NCBI GenBank assembly: GCA_029261835.1
Contig: JAJDAO010000073.1
Coordinates: 1-64,000, forward strand
Direction of reading: 5' to 3'
DNA length: 64,000 bases
From: Deltaproteobacteria bacterium
GTDB taxonomy: Bacteria > Myxococcota_A > UBA9160 > UBA4427
The notes beneath the pieces were generated by a model. It had not been told where the DNA came from. It searched no databases and was given only the letters and a program-made list of their open reading frames with translations. Within the stretch, counting starts at the first letter, position 1; each line of letters opens with the position of its first letter. Positions 39,081 through 50,499 of this stretch are shown piece by piece. The position numbers and the translations under genes are program-made.

Positions 39081-39198
39081 GCCGGGGCCTCCGTTCTTTC
39101 CCGCGGAAATCGGAAGAACACCCCGTGTGCTTTAGGTGATTTGCCCGGTGATCAGCGATCTCGAGCCGCCCCCACTGGGCCGAGCCTCGCCCCGCGCG

Positions 39199-40227
39199 CT
39201 AGTCCACCCGCCAGACGTCTCCGGAGCACAGGAGATCGCCCAGATCTCCCACGCCCTGTTGCTCGATCGCGTGCTCGACCTGCTGCTGGAGCAGATCCTC
39301 GTAGCAGGGCTTTTCGACCTGACGGATCACGCCGACAGGCAGCGGGAAGTCTGGCCGCTTCAGGGTGGCGAGCGCGTGGGCGTAGGAGGTCGTTTCACAA
39401 TGCTCGTCGTGCACGACGACACCACGCTCGACCGGGTCGTCGTCATCGGCCAGCTCCACGACTGACGGAACGCCCTGATCGACCGCGATGCCTTTGAGAC
39501 TGCCCTTCGAGCTGAAGACGAGCGGTTTCCCGTGCTCCAGCACTAGGGAGCTCTCCACGCGGGTCTTGCGGTCTTGTAGGTCGCTCCAGGCGCCGTCGTT
39601 GAAGACCGGGCAATTCTGAAGAATCTCGACGAAGGCGGTACCGCTGTGCTCATGGGCCAGCCGCAGGGTCTGCCGCATGTGAGCCGCGTCCACATCGATC
39701 GTTCGCGCCACGAAGGTCGCCCCAGCGCTGAGCGAGAAGGAGATCGGGTCGATGGGATAGTCGATAGAGCCCTGTGGCGAGGACTTGGTGCGCATCCCCG
39801 GCTCGGAGGTGGGCGAGTACTGGCCCTTGGTCAGACCGTAGACGCGGTTGTTGAAGAGCAGGATCTGGATGTTCAGATTGCGCCTGATGCTGTGGAGAAG
39901 ATGATTGCCGCCGATCGAGAGGCCGTCTCCGTCGCCCGTCACGACCCAAACGGAGAGCTCGGGACGAGCCACCTTGATGCCGGTCGCGAACGCGGGAGCG
40001 CGACCGTGAATCGTGTGGAAACCGTAGGTATTCATGTAGTAGGGGAATCGGCTCGAGCACCCGATTCCCGAGACGAAGACCGTGTCCTCTCTCCGGACGC
40101 CCAGATCCGGCATCACCCGTTGCACATTGGCGAGGATCGAATAATCGCCACAGCCGGGACACCAACGAACGTCCTGGTCAGAGACGAAGTCTCGGCGATT
40201 CTGCCCGGCGGATGTGGAGGTCGCCAT
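39199..40227 (-). CDS. korB: 2-oxoacid:ferredoxin oxidoreductase beta subunit
   Basis: Thiamine-diphosphate subunit. 342 residues from the ATG at 40227, overlapping the stop of the alpha-subunit gene. RWCPGCGDYSIL, the GDGD-type ThDP motif (VTGDGDGLSIGGNH) and the NNRVYGLTKGQYSPT segment are typical of 2-oxoglutarate:ferredoxin oxidoreductase. It works with KorA to interconvert 2-oxoglutarate and succinyl-CoA using ferredoxin. No separate ferredoxin-domain subunit is adjacent. Confidence 0.93.
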   Translation of the reverse strand: MATSTSAGQNRRDFVSDQDVRWCPGCGDYSILANVQRVMPDLGVRREDTVFVSGIGCSSRFPYYMNTYGFHTIHGRAPAFATGIKVARPELSVWVVTGDGDGLSIGGNHLLHSIRRNLNIQILLFNNRVYGLTKGQYSPTSEPGMRTKSSPQGSIDYPIDPISFSLSAGATFVARTIDVDAAHMRQTLRLAHEHSGTAFVEILQNCPVFNDGAWSDLQDRKTRVESSLVLEHGKPLVFSSKGSLKGIAVDQGVPSVVELADDDDPVERGVVVHDEHCETTSYAHALATLKRPDFPLPVGVIRQVEKPCYEDLLQQQVEHAIEQQGVGDLGDLLCSGDVWRVD

Positions 40228-42059
40228 CAGAGATCCTCCTTCAACGTTGCCTCGATGCACTCGCGAATCTCCCAGATCTTGAACGGCTGGCCGGAAATCT
40301 TGGAGAACGTTTGCACGGGCAGCAGATACTTCGCGCGCAAGAGCAGCGCGAGCTGACCCTCATTGAGCTCGGGAAGCAGGATCTTGCGGAAGCGCTGCAA
40401 TACGTCTCCGAGATCTGCGGGCAGGGGGTTCAAGTGCCGCAGGTGGATTCGCGAGACTTGATGTCCGGCCGAGCGGGCTTCCTCGACAGCCGCCGTGATC
40501 GCGCCCTTCGTGCCACCCCAGCCGACCACGACCAGCTCGCCACCCTCAGGGCCTTCCACCTGCACCGGCGGAATCTCGTGGGCGATACGCTCGAGCTTCT
40601 CGGCTCGCAGATTCACCATGTTCTGATGGTTCTCCGGCTCGTAGACGACGTTGCCGGTGATGTCCTGCTTGGTGAGGCCACCGATGCGGTGCTCCAGCCC
40701 TGCCGTGCCCGGGATTGCCCAGGGGCGGGCCAGAGTTTCGGGGTTCCGTCGATAGGGCTGAAACTCCTCGTGATCCTGGGCCTCGGCGAAAACCACTTCG
40801 CTGTGTCCCAACGACTCGACGTCCGGGATCTTCCAGGGCTCCGCGCTGCTCGCGAGGTAGCTTTCCGACAGCACGGCGACTGGCGTCATGAATTTCACCG
40901 CCAGACGGAATGCCTCGAGCACGACATCAAAGCAGTCGCTCGGCGTGCTCGCGGCCAGTACGGGAATCGGGCTCTGCGAGTGGCGGCCGAAAACGGCGGT
41001 CAGTAGATCGCCCTGCTCGGTCTTGGTCGGCGAGCCCGTGGCGGGTCCCGCCCGCTGGACGTTGATCACGACCATCGGTAGCTCGACCATTACCGCCAGC
41101 CCGAGCGCCTCCTGCTTGAGTATGAAGCCGGGGCCGCTCGAGACGGTGACGGCCAGATGGCCGGCAAAGGCCGCACCGATTGTGGCGCTGACCGCCGCGA
41201 TCTCGTCTTCGGCCTGGAACGTCTTGATACCGAAGTTCTGATATCGCGCGACCTCGTGGAGCACCTCACTGGCGGGTGTGATGGGGTAGGCGCCGAAGAA
41301 GACCGGTCGGCGCGTCCGAGCACCTGCGGCGACGATGCCCCACGCCAGCGCGGCATTGCCCGTGATGTTGCGATACGTACCCGGCTCGATCGCGGCGGCG
41401 GGAACCGAATAATGCGTCGGAAACAGCTCGGTGGTCTCGCCGAACGCGTAGCCCGCCCGCAGCGTTCGCACGTTTGCCTCCAGCACGTCGGCGCTGAACT
41501 TGCTGCACAGCCAGCGTTCGGTGGCGTCCATGGGGCGGTCGTATAGCCAGCAGAGCAGGCCAAGGGCGAAGAAGTTCTTGCAGCGGTCGATCTCCCGCTG
41601 TGTCAGCGCGAGTCCGTGCAGTGCCTCGCGGTTGAGCGTCGTCAGGGGGATCTCCACCAGCTGGAAGCGGCGTCTCAGCCCCGGCAGCGGGTCCTGGTCG
41701 TAGCCCGCCCGCTCCTGCGCTCGGGTGTTGAAGGAGTCGCTGTTGACGATGATCATCGCCTGCGAGCGGACATCGTCCACGTTGGCTCGCAAGGCTGCGG
41801 GGTTGAAGGCGACCAGCAGGTCTACCTCGTCCGCAGGTGTGTGGATATCGCGAGACGAGAAGTGGATCTGAAAGCCCGAGACGCCGGCCATGGTTCCCGC
41901 CGGCGCGCGGATCTCAGCCGGAAAATCGGGAAAGGTCGAGAGGTCGTTTCCCGCCAGCGCCGTCTCGTCGGTGAATTTCGTACCGGTGAGCTGCATGCCA
42001 TCGCCGGAGTCTCCGGCGAAGCGAATCGCTACGTGGTCGAGTTCGTGAACCTGCTTCAC
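40227..42059 (-). CDS. korA: 2-oxoacid:ferredoxin oxidoreductase alpha/gamma fusion
   Basis: 610 residues: an N-terminal gamma domain (about 1-190; RFAGDSGDGMQLTG) fused to the alpha pyrimidine-binding domain (GAYPITPASEVLHE, GRHSQSP, VINVQRAGPATGSPTKTEQGD in part). This fused architecture with a two-subunit operon is typical of KorAB in aerobic and microaerobic bacteria. Together with sucCD and mdh it indicates a TCA segment that does not need the lipoamide-dependent dehydrogenase. It is divergent from the hypothetical gene at 42294 across a 234-base gap. Confidence 0.94.
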   Translation of the reverse strand: MKQVHELDHVAIRFAGDSGDGMQLTGTKFTDETALAGNDLSTFPDFPAEIRAPAGTMAGVSGFQIHFSSRDIHTPADEVDLLVAFNPAALRANVDDVRSQAMIIVNSDSFNTRAQERAGYDQDPLPGLRRRFQLVEIPLTTLNREALHGLALTQREIDRCKNFFALGLLCWLYDRPMDATERWLCSKFSADVLEANVRTLRAGYAFGETTELFPTHYSVPAAAIEPGTYRNITGNAALAWGIVAAGARTRRPVFFGAYPITPASEVLHEVARYQNFGIKTFQAEDEIAAVSATIGAAFAGHLAVTVSSGPGFILKQEALGLAVMVELPMVVINVQRAGPATGSPTKTEQGDLLTAVFGRHSQSPIPVLAASTPSDCFDVVLEAFRLAVKFMTPVAVLSESYLASSAEPWKIPDVESLGHSEVVFAEAQDHEEFQPYRRNPETLARPWAIPGTAGLEHRIGGLTKQDITGNVVYEPENHQNMVNLRAEKLERIAHEIPPVQVEGPEGGELVVVGWGGTKGAITAAVEEARSAGHQVSRIHLRHLNPLPADLGDVLQRFRKILLPELNEGQLALLLRAKYLLPVQTFSKISGQPFKIWEIRECIEATLKEDL

Positions 42060-42293
42060 TGCGTTGCACTTTCCGGGAGCTGTGATCCGTTGCCAGAGAT
42101 CCGAGTTTCGCTGGGTGCCCCGGATTCGGTCGGCTGGAGTGTATCCCGCCGGATCCGACGCGAAAGCCCCGCAGGCGGCTGGCTGCCTGCGAAACAGCGG
42201 TGAGGAATTACCCTTCGTTCGCGGGGCTTCCCGCGTCTGTCTGCACCCGGAAGAGGCTCAAGCCTTCCGTCGCCTACGCCGATAAGCCCCGGC

Positions 42294-43091
42294 ATGCCTC
42301 TTCAATTATGCCACGATCCGCTTCCGCTTTCCGAGGCATGCCTCCAGTCGCTCTGCGCCTCACTGAACGCGCCGGTGATTCACATCGAGCAGCTTCCGGT
42401 GGAACCCGCGCGGGCGGCGATCGTCATCTACGCGGAGGAATACGGAGATTTCGGCCTGGCCGTCGGCATGCGCTCGCTGGAGAGCGGGCAGACGGCGCTC
42501 TACCGGTATCGGGCGTCCATCCCGGAGGCGAGCGAGATCCCAGCTGCGATGGAGGATGCGCTCTCCTTTGCCGAGGGTCTCGGCTTTCTCTTCGACGAGG
42601 ACATGATCGCTCAGCATCCGGTCAGCGGTCGCCAGCAGGCCCTCGCGCATTGGGAGCGGCTGGTCGGAGAGGGCGAGGTGTGGACGCACGCCGCTGTTGT
42701 CGAGCCACCGGCGCCGGAGCTCACGCCCGAGCTGGCATCCGCTGACGACGAGCTGTTTCCGCCCATGGAAGAGCTTCTCGAGCCGATAGACGAGTTCTTC
42801 CCCCTCGAGAGCGACGACCTCGCGTGCGAGATGCCGCTCACTGGCGAGATTGGCGACACGCCGCCTGCCATCGCCGACGTGCCTTCCAACGAAGTGTCAC
42901 TGACCAAGTTTCGCAGGCCGGCGGTCGAGCCTTGCAGCCCGCCTGTGGAGTCGACACCAGCGGCTGCCGTAGGCGCCGAAGGGTTCGCTGGAGCCGCCTC
43001 TGCGCTGGGGAGAGTCCCGATCGTGAAGATGCGCAAGGATGGTGAGAACGCCAAAGCGGGCTTTCTGACTCGGTTGCTTGCGGGCTTCTGA
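42294..43091 (+). CDS. Acidic hypothetical protein
   Basis: 265 residues. About 1-130 look globular (EEYGDFGLAVGMRSLESGQ, EDALSFAEGLGFLFD). Residues about 135-235 are acidic and Pro/Glu-rich, probably disordered. The C-terminus (IVKMRKDGENAKAGFLTRLLAGF in part) turns basic and amphipathic, as for membrane or partner binding. I do not recognise a family. It stands 59 bases ahead of the Tgl/PilF-like lipoprotein gene and probably shares its transcript, so a role with pili or envelope assembly is possible. Confidence 0.7.
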   Translation: MPLQLCHDPLPLSEACLQSLCASLNAPVIHIEQLPVEPARAAIVIYAEEYGDFGLAVGMRSLESGQTALYRYRASIPEASEIPAAMEDALSFAEGLGFLFDEDMIAQHPVSGRQQALAHWERLVGEGEVWTHAAVVEPPAPELTPELASADDELFPPMEELLEPIDEFFPLESDDLACEMPLTGEIGDTPPAIADVPSNEVSLTKFRRPAVEPCSPPVESTPAAAVGAEGFAGAASALGRVPIVKMRKDGENAKAGFLTRLLAGF

Positions 43092-43150
43092 GGGCGAGAA
43101 GTCGTGTGGTGTGGTCGAGGAACGAGGGTGAGGAGCTGGGGGATCAAGAG

Positions 43151-44002
43151 ATGAGCGGTGCTACTAGTCGGTTTCTCCGCAGAGACCGCACGGGACGTCG
43201 CGGACGATTCTGTTCCGGTCTGGCTGTATTCGTCTGCCTGATCGCGATCTTGCAGGCGTTCGGATGCGCCACGACGACGCCTGCTCCCGACGAGGTGGAC
43301 CAAGTCGTACAGGCCGCGGCCATTCGCGATGTCGGGATCGACCATCTGGCCAAGGGCCACACCGCGATGGCGATCCGAAAGCTCCAGCACGCCAGCAAGC
43401 TCGACCCGACAGATCCCATCACATCTCTCTCGCTGGGCGAGTCCTATCGTCGCAAGGGCCTGTTGGATCGGGCCGAGCAGCATCTCCTCCACTCGCTCGA
43501 GCTCAATCCCGATAGCACCGACTTGAGCCATCAGGAGACGGTTCTCAGCTTGTGTGCTCTCTACATCCAGCTGAAACGCTTCGCGGCGGCCCGCGTACAG
43601 TGCCAGAAGCTGGTGGATGATCCGACCTACTCTTCGCCGTGGCGGGCTCTGACGAACCGCGGCTGGGCGGAGTTCAAGCAGGGAGAACTGGCCGCGGCCC
43701 GCGGGAGCTTCGGGCAGGCGATCGATTTTCATCCGCGCTACTCGCCCGCCCATCTCAATCTCGGGATTCTCGAACGCCACGAGAGACATCCGCTGCCCGC
43801 CATCCGCCACTTCGAGTCGGCTCTCGAAGGCAAGCGTCTGGCGCCTGACGGGGTTGCCGAGGCGAACTACCGCATGGCTGAGATCTACGTCTCCCTCGGG
43901 AACCGCGGGAAGGCGATCGAGCACTTCAGCGTCGCATTGGAGCGATCTCCCTACGGGCAGTGGGGATCGCAATCGAAGTCGTATCTCGAACTGCTTCGAT
44001 AG
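43151..44002 (+). CDS. TPR lipoprotein, Tgl/PilF-like
   Basis: 283 residues from ATG 43151. An Arg-rich N-terminus, a hydrophobic segment and AFGC at 36-39 suggest lipidation. Five to six TPRs follow (GHTAMAIRKLQHA, KGLLDRAEQHLLHSLELNP, QGELAAARGSFGQAIDFHP). In size and layout it resembles PilF/PilW and M. xanthus Tgl, which assemble the PilQ secretin in the outer membrane; the pilus genes at 57952-62206 in this window make that plausible. General TPR lipoproteins look similar, so the specific role is inferred. Confidence 0.75.
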   Translation: MSGATSRFLRRDRTGRRGRFCSGLAVFVCLIAILQAFGCATTTPAPDEVDQVVQAAAIRDVGIDHLAKGHTAMAIRKLQHASKLDPTDPITSLSLGESYRRKGLLDRAEQHLLHSLELNPDSTDLSHQETVLSLCALYIQLKRFAAARVQCQKLVDDPTYSSPWRALTNRGWAEFKQGELAAARGSFGQAIDFHPRYSPAHLNLGILERHERHPLPAIRHFESALEGKRLAPDGVAEANYRMAEIYVSLGNRGKAIEHFSVALERSPYGQWGSQSKSYLELLR

Positions 44003-44053
44003 ACTCGGAGTGGGCAGACGCGTCGCGGAGCGTCGCGTCAAGGAGCGAGAAGC

Positions 44054-44626
44054 ATGTCCTCGGACCAGTGGTCGGATTCAGCCTGCGGAACGAATGTGAC
44101 TCCGCTTCCGCCGGAGTCGGAAGCGCTGGAGCGGCAGTCCATTGGTAGCTATCTGAGGCGTCAGCGGGAGCTGCGCGGAATCAGCGTCGAAGAGCTCGCC
44201 AACTTGACACGCATCCCGCTTCGCTCGCTCCAGCGCCTCGAGTCCGGCTCGTTCGACAACGACGTGGACGGCTTCGTGCGTGGCTTCGTGCGGACCGTGG
44301 CGGCGGGCCTCGGTCTCGATCCCGACGATACGATCTCCCGCATGCTCTCAGAGCCGAGGGCCGACCGCGCACCGGCCATCGACCGGCTACCCCGCCCGCC
44401 AAGAGTGCTGGTTGGCGTGGTGCTCGTGGTTCTGCTGGCCGCAGCGGTCGGTCTGGTCCGAATCGTGGCACCGACGGATCAAGCTGCCGGCGTGACCTCA
44501 ACCGAGTCGGAGACCATCTACCGCCGCGATCCGGTGCGCGCCCTTGCCGAATCTGAACTGGCCTCGGGGAGCGCTGCCGTGGCCGTCCCGGGTGTCTCCG
44601 CGCCACCGCCGCTGCCGCCGCGCTAG
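44054..44626 (+). CDS. RodZ-like HTH membrane protein
   Basis: 190 residues, preceded by AGGAGCGAG. N-terminal HTH_25 domain (about 30-95; IGSYLRRQRELRGISVEELANLTRIPLRSLQRLE), then one membrane helix (about 117-137; VLVGVVLVVLLAAAVGL) and a short extracytoplasmic tail of about 50 residues. RodZ links MreB to the envelope, but it normally has a larger C-terminal domain (DUF4115), which is missing here. It may be a regulator anchored to the membrane. It lies between the TPR lipoprotein and recO. Confidence 0.78.
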   Translation: MSSDQWSDSACGTNVTPLPPESEALERQSIGSYLRRQRELRGISVEELANLTRIPLRSLQRLESGSFDNDVDGFVRGFVRTVAAGLGLDPDDTISRMLSEPRADRAPAIDRLPRPPRVLVGVVLVVLLAAAVGLVRIVAPTDQAAGVTSTESETIYRRDPVRALAESELASGSAAVAVPGVSAPPPLPPR

Positions 44627-44681
44627 CACAGAGCCGATAGCGCCCGCCACGCTGCTGGTCCTGCTGCGTTAGACTGGGCCG

Positions 44682-45455
44682 GTGTCACGGTTGGTGAGTG
44701 AGGCCCTGCTGCTGCGAGCGGTCGATTTCGGCGAGTCTGACCGCATCGTGCATCTGCTGACCCCCGAAACGGGTCGACTCACTGCTATCGCCAAGGGTGC
44801 GCGGCGCAGCGTCAAGCGTTTTCCCGGCACCCTCGACCTCTTCAATCATCTGCGCGTGAGCGTGAGCCGGAGACGCGGGGGCAGGGCCATGGCCTTTCTC
44901 GAGCGGGCGGTCCTCATCTCGCCCTTCCTCGAGCTGCGCGCCGTGCCGACGCGTTACGCGCTCGCGAGCTACCTGCTGGAGTTGATGGACCGCATGGCGC
45001 CGGAGGGCGGGGCGGGCCCCGATACCCAGCGGCTCTTCTCCTTCGCGCTCTCGTCGCTCTCCGCCCTCGAGGGCATGGCGCCCGATCTTCGCATTCGTCT
45101 CCTCTTCGAGCTGAGGGCGCTGGACGCCCTCGGGCTGCGGCCGGAGCTGCGTCACTGCGTTCGTTGCGGAGCGGAGCCTGGAGTTCGGGCCGGCTTCTAC
45201 GTGGCGGATGGCGGCGTCGTTTGCAGTAGCTGCACCGTTCGGCTCGAGGGCGTGTTGCCCGTGCACCTCGGGACTCTGAGGGTGCTGCAGCAGGCCCTCG
45301 ACTATGATGTCGACCGGCTCGAGCGTCTGGTCCCCGGGGCCCAAGCCGTGGTGGAGGCTCGGAACCTGCTCTTCCGCTTCCAGCGATTCCACGTCGGGCT
45401 CGAGCTTCGAAGCGAGCGTTTTCTGGACGAAAGCCTTGGGGAACCCGTAGCTTGA
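44682..45455 (+). CDS. recO: DNA repair protein RecO
   Basis: Recombination mediator of the RecFOR pathway. 257 residues from GTG 44682. N-terminal OB fold (SEALLLRAVDFGESDRIVHLLTPETG in part), a helical middle and a zinc-binding C-x-x-C pair (CVRC ... CSSC). Normal length. It precedes glyS and ppdK, a gene order common in deltaproteobacteria. Confidence 0.93.
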   Translation: MSRLVSEALLLRAVDFGESDRIVHLLTPETGRLTAIAKGARRSVKRFPGTLDLFNHLRVSVSRRRGGRAMAFLERAVLISPFLELRAVPTRYALASYLLELMDRMAPEGGAGPDTQRLFSFALSSLSALEGMAPDLRIRLLFELRALDALGLRPELRHCVRCGAEPGVRAGFYVADGGVVCSSCTVRLEGVLPVHLGTLRVLQQALDYDVDRLERLVPGAQAVVEARNLLFRFQRFHVGLELRSERFLDESLGEPVA

Positions 45456-45481
45456 CACCGCCTCCGCCGTGGGGGGATACT
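45452..45481 (+). promoter_or_regulatory. Candidate promoter for glyS-ppdK
   Basis: TTGACA (45452-45457) overlaps the recO stop, then an 18-base spacer and GATACT (45476-45481). The predicted start would be near 45489, about 60 bases before the glyS ATG. The -35 is perfect and the -10 fair. Confidence 0.4.
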
Positions 45482-45546
45482 CCGCCGCCCCAGGCGGATC
45501 CGAGCGGCTCCCGGCCGCCCGCCGAGTTCGAAAGGCGCATACCCTC

Positions 45547-46913
<1,367 letters not shown>

Positions 46914-46917
<4 letters not shown>

Positions 46918-49793
46918 CTGCTCGAAAGAGGACGTCGAAGAAGAAGGCCGCTCGCAAGAAGGCCGTTCGCAAGAAGGCCGGCGCGCGCGGCAAGGCCGCC
47001 CGAAAAGGGGCTGCGAAGAAGGCCAGCACCAAGAAAGCCGCCAAGAAACGGTCGAGCCGCAGAAAGTTCGTTGGAGCCAAGGCCGGCGCCAGCAGCCGTG
47101 CGGCCGCCGCGACGCCAGACAGCTCGCGCCGGGTCTACTTCTTCGGCAACGGCCGCGCCGACGGAAGCGCCGCGATGAAGGAAGTTCTGGGTGGCAAGGG
47201 CGCCAATCTGGCCGAGATGACCAGCCTCGGTATCCCCGTTCCGCCCGGCTTCACCATTTCCACCGCCGTTTGTGCTCAGTACAGCGAGCGCGGCGGAAAG
47301 CTGCCAGCGGAGGTCAAGGCCGATGTCCTCACGGCGCTGGCCAAGGTCGAACAGCTGATGGGCTTGCGCTTCGGCGATGCCGAGAAACCCCTACTCGTCT
47401 CGGTGCGCTCCGGTGCTCGCGCTTCGATGCCGGGCATGATGGACACCGTGCTCAACCTCGGACTCAACCGGGTCACGGTCGAAGGGCTCTGCCAGCTTGC
47501 GGGCGAGCGGTTCGCCTTCGACAGCTACCGTCGCTTCATCCAGATGTACGGCGACGTTGTTCTCGGTCTTCCGCACGACCGCTTCGAGCAGCGTCTGGAG
47601 AATGCCAAGCTCAGAAAGGGCGTGGAGCTCGACACCGATCTCACCGCCGCCGACCTGCGAGCCCTGGTCGCAGAGTTCCTGGAGACGGTCGAGAGCCATA
47701 CGGGCCGACCCTTTCCGGAAGACCCGAAAGAGCAGCTCTGGGGCGCCGTCGAGGCCGTGTTCCGCTCATGGCAGAACAACCGCGCCGTCGCCTATCGCCG
47801 ACTCCACAACATCGAGGATGCCTGGGGCACGGCGGTCAACGTCCAGAGCATGGTCTTTGGAAACATGGGCGACGACTGCGCGACCGGTGTGGCCTTCACG
47901 CGCAACCCGTCGACGGGTGAGAGAAACTTCTACGGCGAGTATCTGATCAATGCGCAGGGCGAGGATGTCGTGGCGGGCGTGCGAACGCCGCAGCCGATCA
48001 ACGAGCCCAGCCGTACGCCTGATACCGAGGGGCTGCCGACGCTCGAGAGGGAGATGCCCCAGGCCTACAAGGAGCTGGTGCGCATCTACAAGCGGCTCGA
48101 GAAGCACTACCGCGACATGCAGGACATCGAATTCACGATCCAGCGCGGCAAGCTCTGGATGCTGCAGACTCGATCCGGCAAGCGCACGGCGGCGGCGGCG
48201 GTACAGATTGCGGTGGACATGGCCAAAGAGCGCTTGATTTCACGCGAGGAGGCGGTCTGTTGCGTCGATGCCTCCTCGCTCGACCAGCTCTTGCATCCCA
48301 CGATCGACCGTAACGCCGATCGCCAGGTCATCGCCCGCGGCCTTCCGGCATCGCCGGGGGCGGCCGTCGGCAGGGTGGTGTTCTCCGCCGAAGAAGCCGA
48401 GGCCCAGGTCAGGGCGGGTGAGAAGGTGGTCTTGGTCCGCGTGGAGACTTCGCCGGAAGACATTCTCGGCATGCACGCGTCGGAGGGTGTCCTTACGGCA
48501 AAAGGTGGCATGACCTCGCACGCGGCCGTCGTCGCACGCGGCATGGGCAAGTGCTGTGTCGCGGGCTGTGGCGCGTTGGCGATCGACTACGCGGCCGATC
48601 AAATGCGCGTGGGCGGCGTCGTGATCAAGGCCGGAGACGTCATCACCATCGACGGCTCCAGCGGCGAGGTGATGCTAGGCGTCGTCGACACCGTCACGCC
48701 CGAACTCGGTGGAGCCTTCTCGGAGCTGATGACGTGGGCCGATCGCATTCGCAAGCTCCGAGTTCGGACGAACGCCGATACACCGCAGGACGCGGAGCTC
48801 GCGCGCGGATTCGGAGCGGAGGGGATCGGGCTGTGTCGGACTGAGCACATGTTCTTCGAGCCCGACCGCATCCTGGCCGTTCGCGAGATGATCCTGGCTG
48901 GCGACTCGGCCAGTCGAGAGGCCGCCTTGGCCAAGCTCCTGCCCATTCAACGGAGTGATTTCGAGGGCATCTTCCGAGCCATGGCGGGTCTGCCCGTGAC
49001 GGTTCGCCTGCTCGATCCGCCGCTCCACGAGTTCCTGCCGAAGACCGACAAGGACATTGCGGCGGTGGCTGGGGAGTTGCGAAGCGAGGTGGCTGAAGTG
49101 CGGGCCAAGCTCGAGTCGCTGATGGAGTTCAACCCGATGCTCGGCCACCGCGGTTGCCGCCTGGGCGTGACGTTCCCGGAGATCTACCGCATGCAGGTCC
49201 GCGCCATCACCGAGGCTGCGTGTGTCGTGGCGGCGGAGGGCATCAAGGTCAAGCCCGAAATCATGATCCCACTCGTGGCGCACGCCGCCGAGCTGTCGCG
49301 GCTGCGGGCCGATGCGGCGCAGGTCATCGCCGACGTGCGCCGGGAACGGGGCGGCAGTCGAGTTCGGCCGTCCATCGGCACCATGATCGAGGTGCCGCGG
49401 GCCGCGCTGACCGCCGACATCATTGCCGAGCACGCCGACTTCTTCTCCTTCGGTACGAACGACCTCACGCAGATGGCCTATGCACTCTCGCGCGATGACG
49501 CGGGCAACTTCCTGCCCCACTACATCGAGGAGGGAATCATCTCCGACGATCCGTTCGTTTCGATCGACGAGGAGGGGATCGGCCAGCTCGTCCGGCTGGG
49601 GGCCGAGCGGGGGCGCTCGACGCGGCCCGATCTGAAGCTCGGAATCTGCGGAGAGCACGGCGGTGATCCGAAGAGCGTGAAGTTCTTCGCGACAGTCGGG
49701 CTCGACTACGTCTCGTGCTCGCCGTATCGCGTACCTCTGGCGCGCCTGGCGGCCGCACAGGCTGCGGTGGAGCAGGACGAGGCCGTCGGCTGA
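46914..49793 (+). CDS. ppdK: Pyruvate, phosphate dikinase with Lys-rich N-terminal tail
   Basis: Reversibly converts pyruvate, ATP and phosphate to PEP, AMP and pyrophosphate. 959 residues from GTG 46914. Residues about 1-65 are a Lys/Arg/Ala tail resembling histone H1 (repeats KKAAR, KKAVR, AAKKAS). The enzyme proper begins at VYFFGNGRADGS and GGKGANLAEM. The swivelling phosphohistidine domain has TSHAAVVARGMGKCC, and the PEP-binding barrel ends with GICGEHGGDP. No start codon between the tail and the enzyme gives better spacing, and the GTGA overlap with glyS supports this start. Confidence 0.94.
46941..46980 (+). repeat. 15-bp tandem repeat in the ppdK 5' end
   Basis: Three near-identical units beginning AAGAAGGCCG, two complete and one partial, with period 15. 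They encode KK-A-x-R pentapeptides of the basic tail, so the tail seems to have grown by in-frame repeat expansion. Confidence 0.75.
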
Positions 49794-49809
49794 TGGTGAA
49801 GAGGTGTCG

Positions 49810-50331
49810 ATGAGGCGCGCGTGCGCCGCAACGCTGAGCCTGTGCTTGGCCCTCGGAGTGTTGTCGACCGCTCTTCACGGCTGCGGCTCACGGCGATTCG
49901 GCGGACAGTGGGATGCCGACGTCGAGTTCGCGGGCTTCGAATCGCTGTCAGCGAGCGATGGGGTCGACGAGCGGGCGAGGTTGGTCTCGCTGGCCAGGGT
50001 CTTCTACGAGCGGCTCGCGAGTCGCCGGTTCAATAGCAAGGCGACCTACGATGATCCCGGGCTGAGGGATTACTTCCACAGTGTTGAGGCATTCGCAGAT
50101 TACTACGCGAGCCTCGCCGAGGCGCTGGAGAGGGCGAACTTCGAGGACTTCCGTCCGACGGCTGTGCGGCTCGATCGACTCGAGCGCACAGGGCCTGGCC
50201 GCGTCGATGTGCGGGTCAGCTTTCAGGGGGCGAACGCCCTTCCGCTGCGTTGGTGGTGGGTGCATCTCGTGCGCAACGATCACTGGGAGTACGTCGACGG
50301 TCGCTGGTGGATGATCCCCGGAAAAGTGTGA
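49810..50331 (+). CDS. Small lipoprotein
   Basis: 173 residues from ATG 49810, with GAAGAGG upstream, 16 bases after the ppdK stop. N-terminal signal with lipobox LHGC (C25). The mature part is a compact alpha/beta domain (RVFYERLASRRFNSKATYDDP, then VRVSFQGANALPLRWWW and VDGRWWMIP at the end), recalling small NTF2-like lipoproteins. No defined function. It may be co-transcribed with ppdK. Confidence 0.75.
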   Translation: MRRACAATLSLCLALGVLSTALHGCGSRRFGGQWDADVEFAGFESLSASDGVDERARLVSLARVFYERLASRRFNSKATYDDPGLRDYFHSVEAFADYYASLAEALERANFEDFRPTAVRLDRLERTGPGRVDVRVSFQGANALPLRWWWVHLVRNDHWEYVDGRWWMIPGKV

Positions 50332-50367
50332 GCGAATTCGGGCCGCGTGAATGCCGCTCCCCAAATA

Positions 50368-50408
50368 GGGAAAAACTTTTCTTCTCAAGCACCGCAATGA
50401 GAATTCCC
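50368..50408. promoter_or_regulatory. Dyad upstream of the sigma-54 promoter, possible activator site
   Basis: TTCTCA and TGAGAA (50382-50403) form a perfect inner dyad with ten bases between, and GGGAA/TTCCC (50368-50408) form an outer pair. It is centred about 90 bases upstream of the -24 element, which is where an enhancer-binding protein usually binds. Confidence 0.45.
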
Positions 50409-50483
50409 TTGCCGCGACGCCGCAGCCGGGAAAAGCCTTTATATTCCAACCACTTTCCTCTCCGCTTGCCGGCCGCACCGGCA

Positions 50484-50499
50484 TGGCACGCAGCTTGCT
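50484..50499 (+). promoter_or_regulatory. Consensus sigma-54 promoter before the ECF sigma gene
   Basis: TGGCACG-CAGC-TTGCT matches the -24/-12 consensus at every fixed position, with GG and GC correctly spaced. Expected start near 50510, giving a leader of about 245 bases to GTG 50756. Confidence 0.75.
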
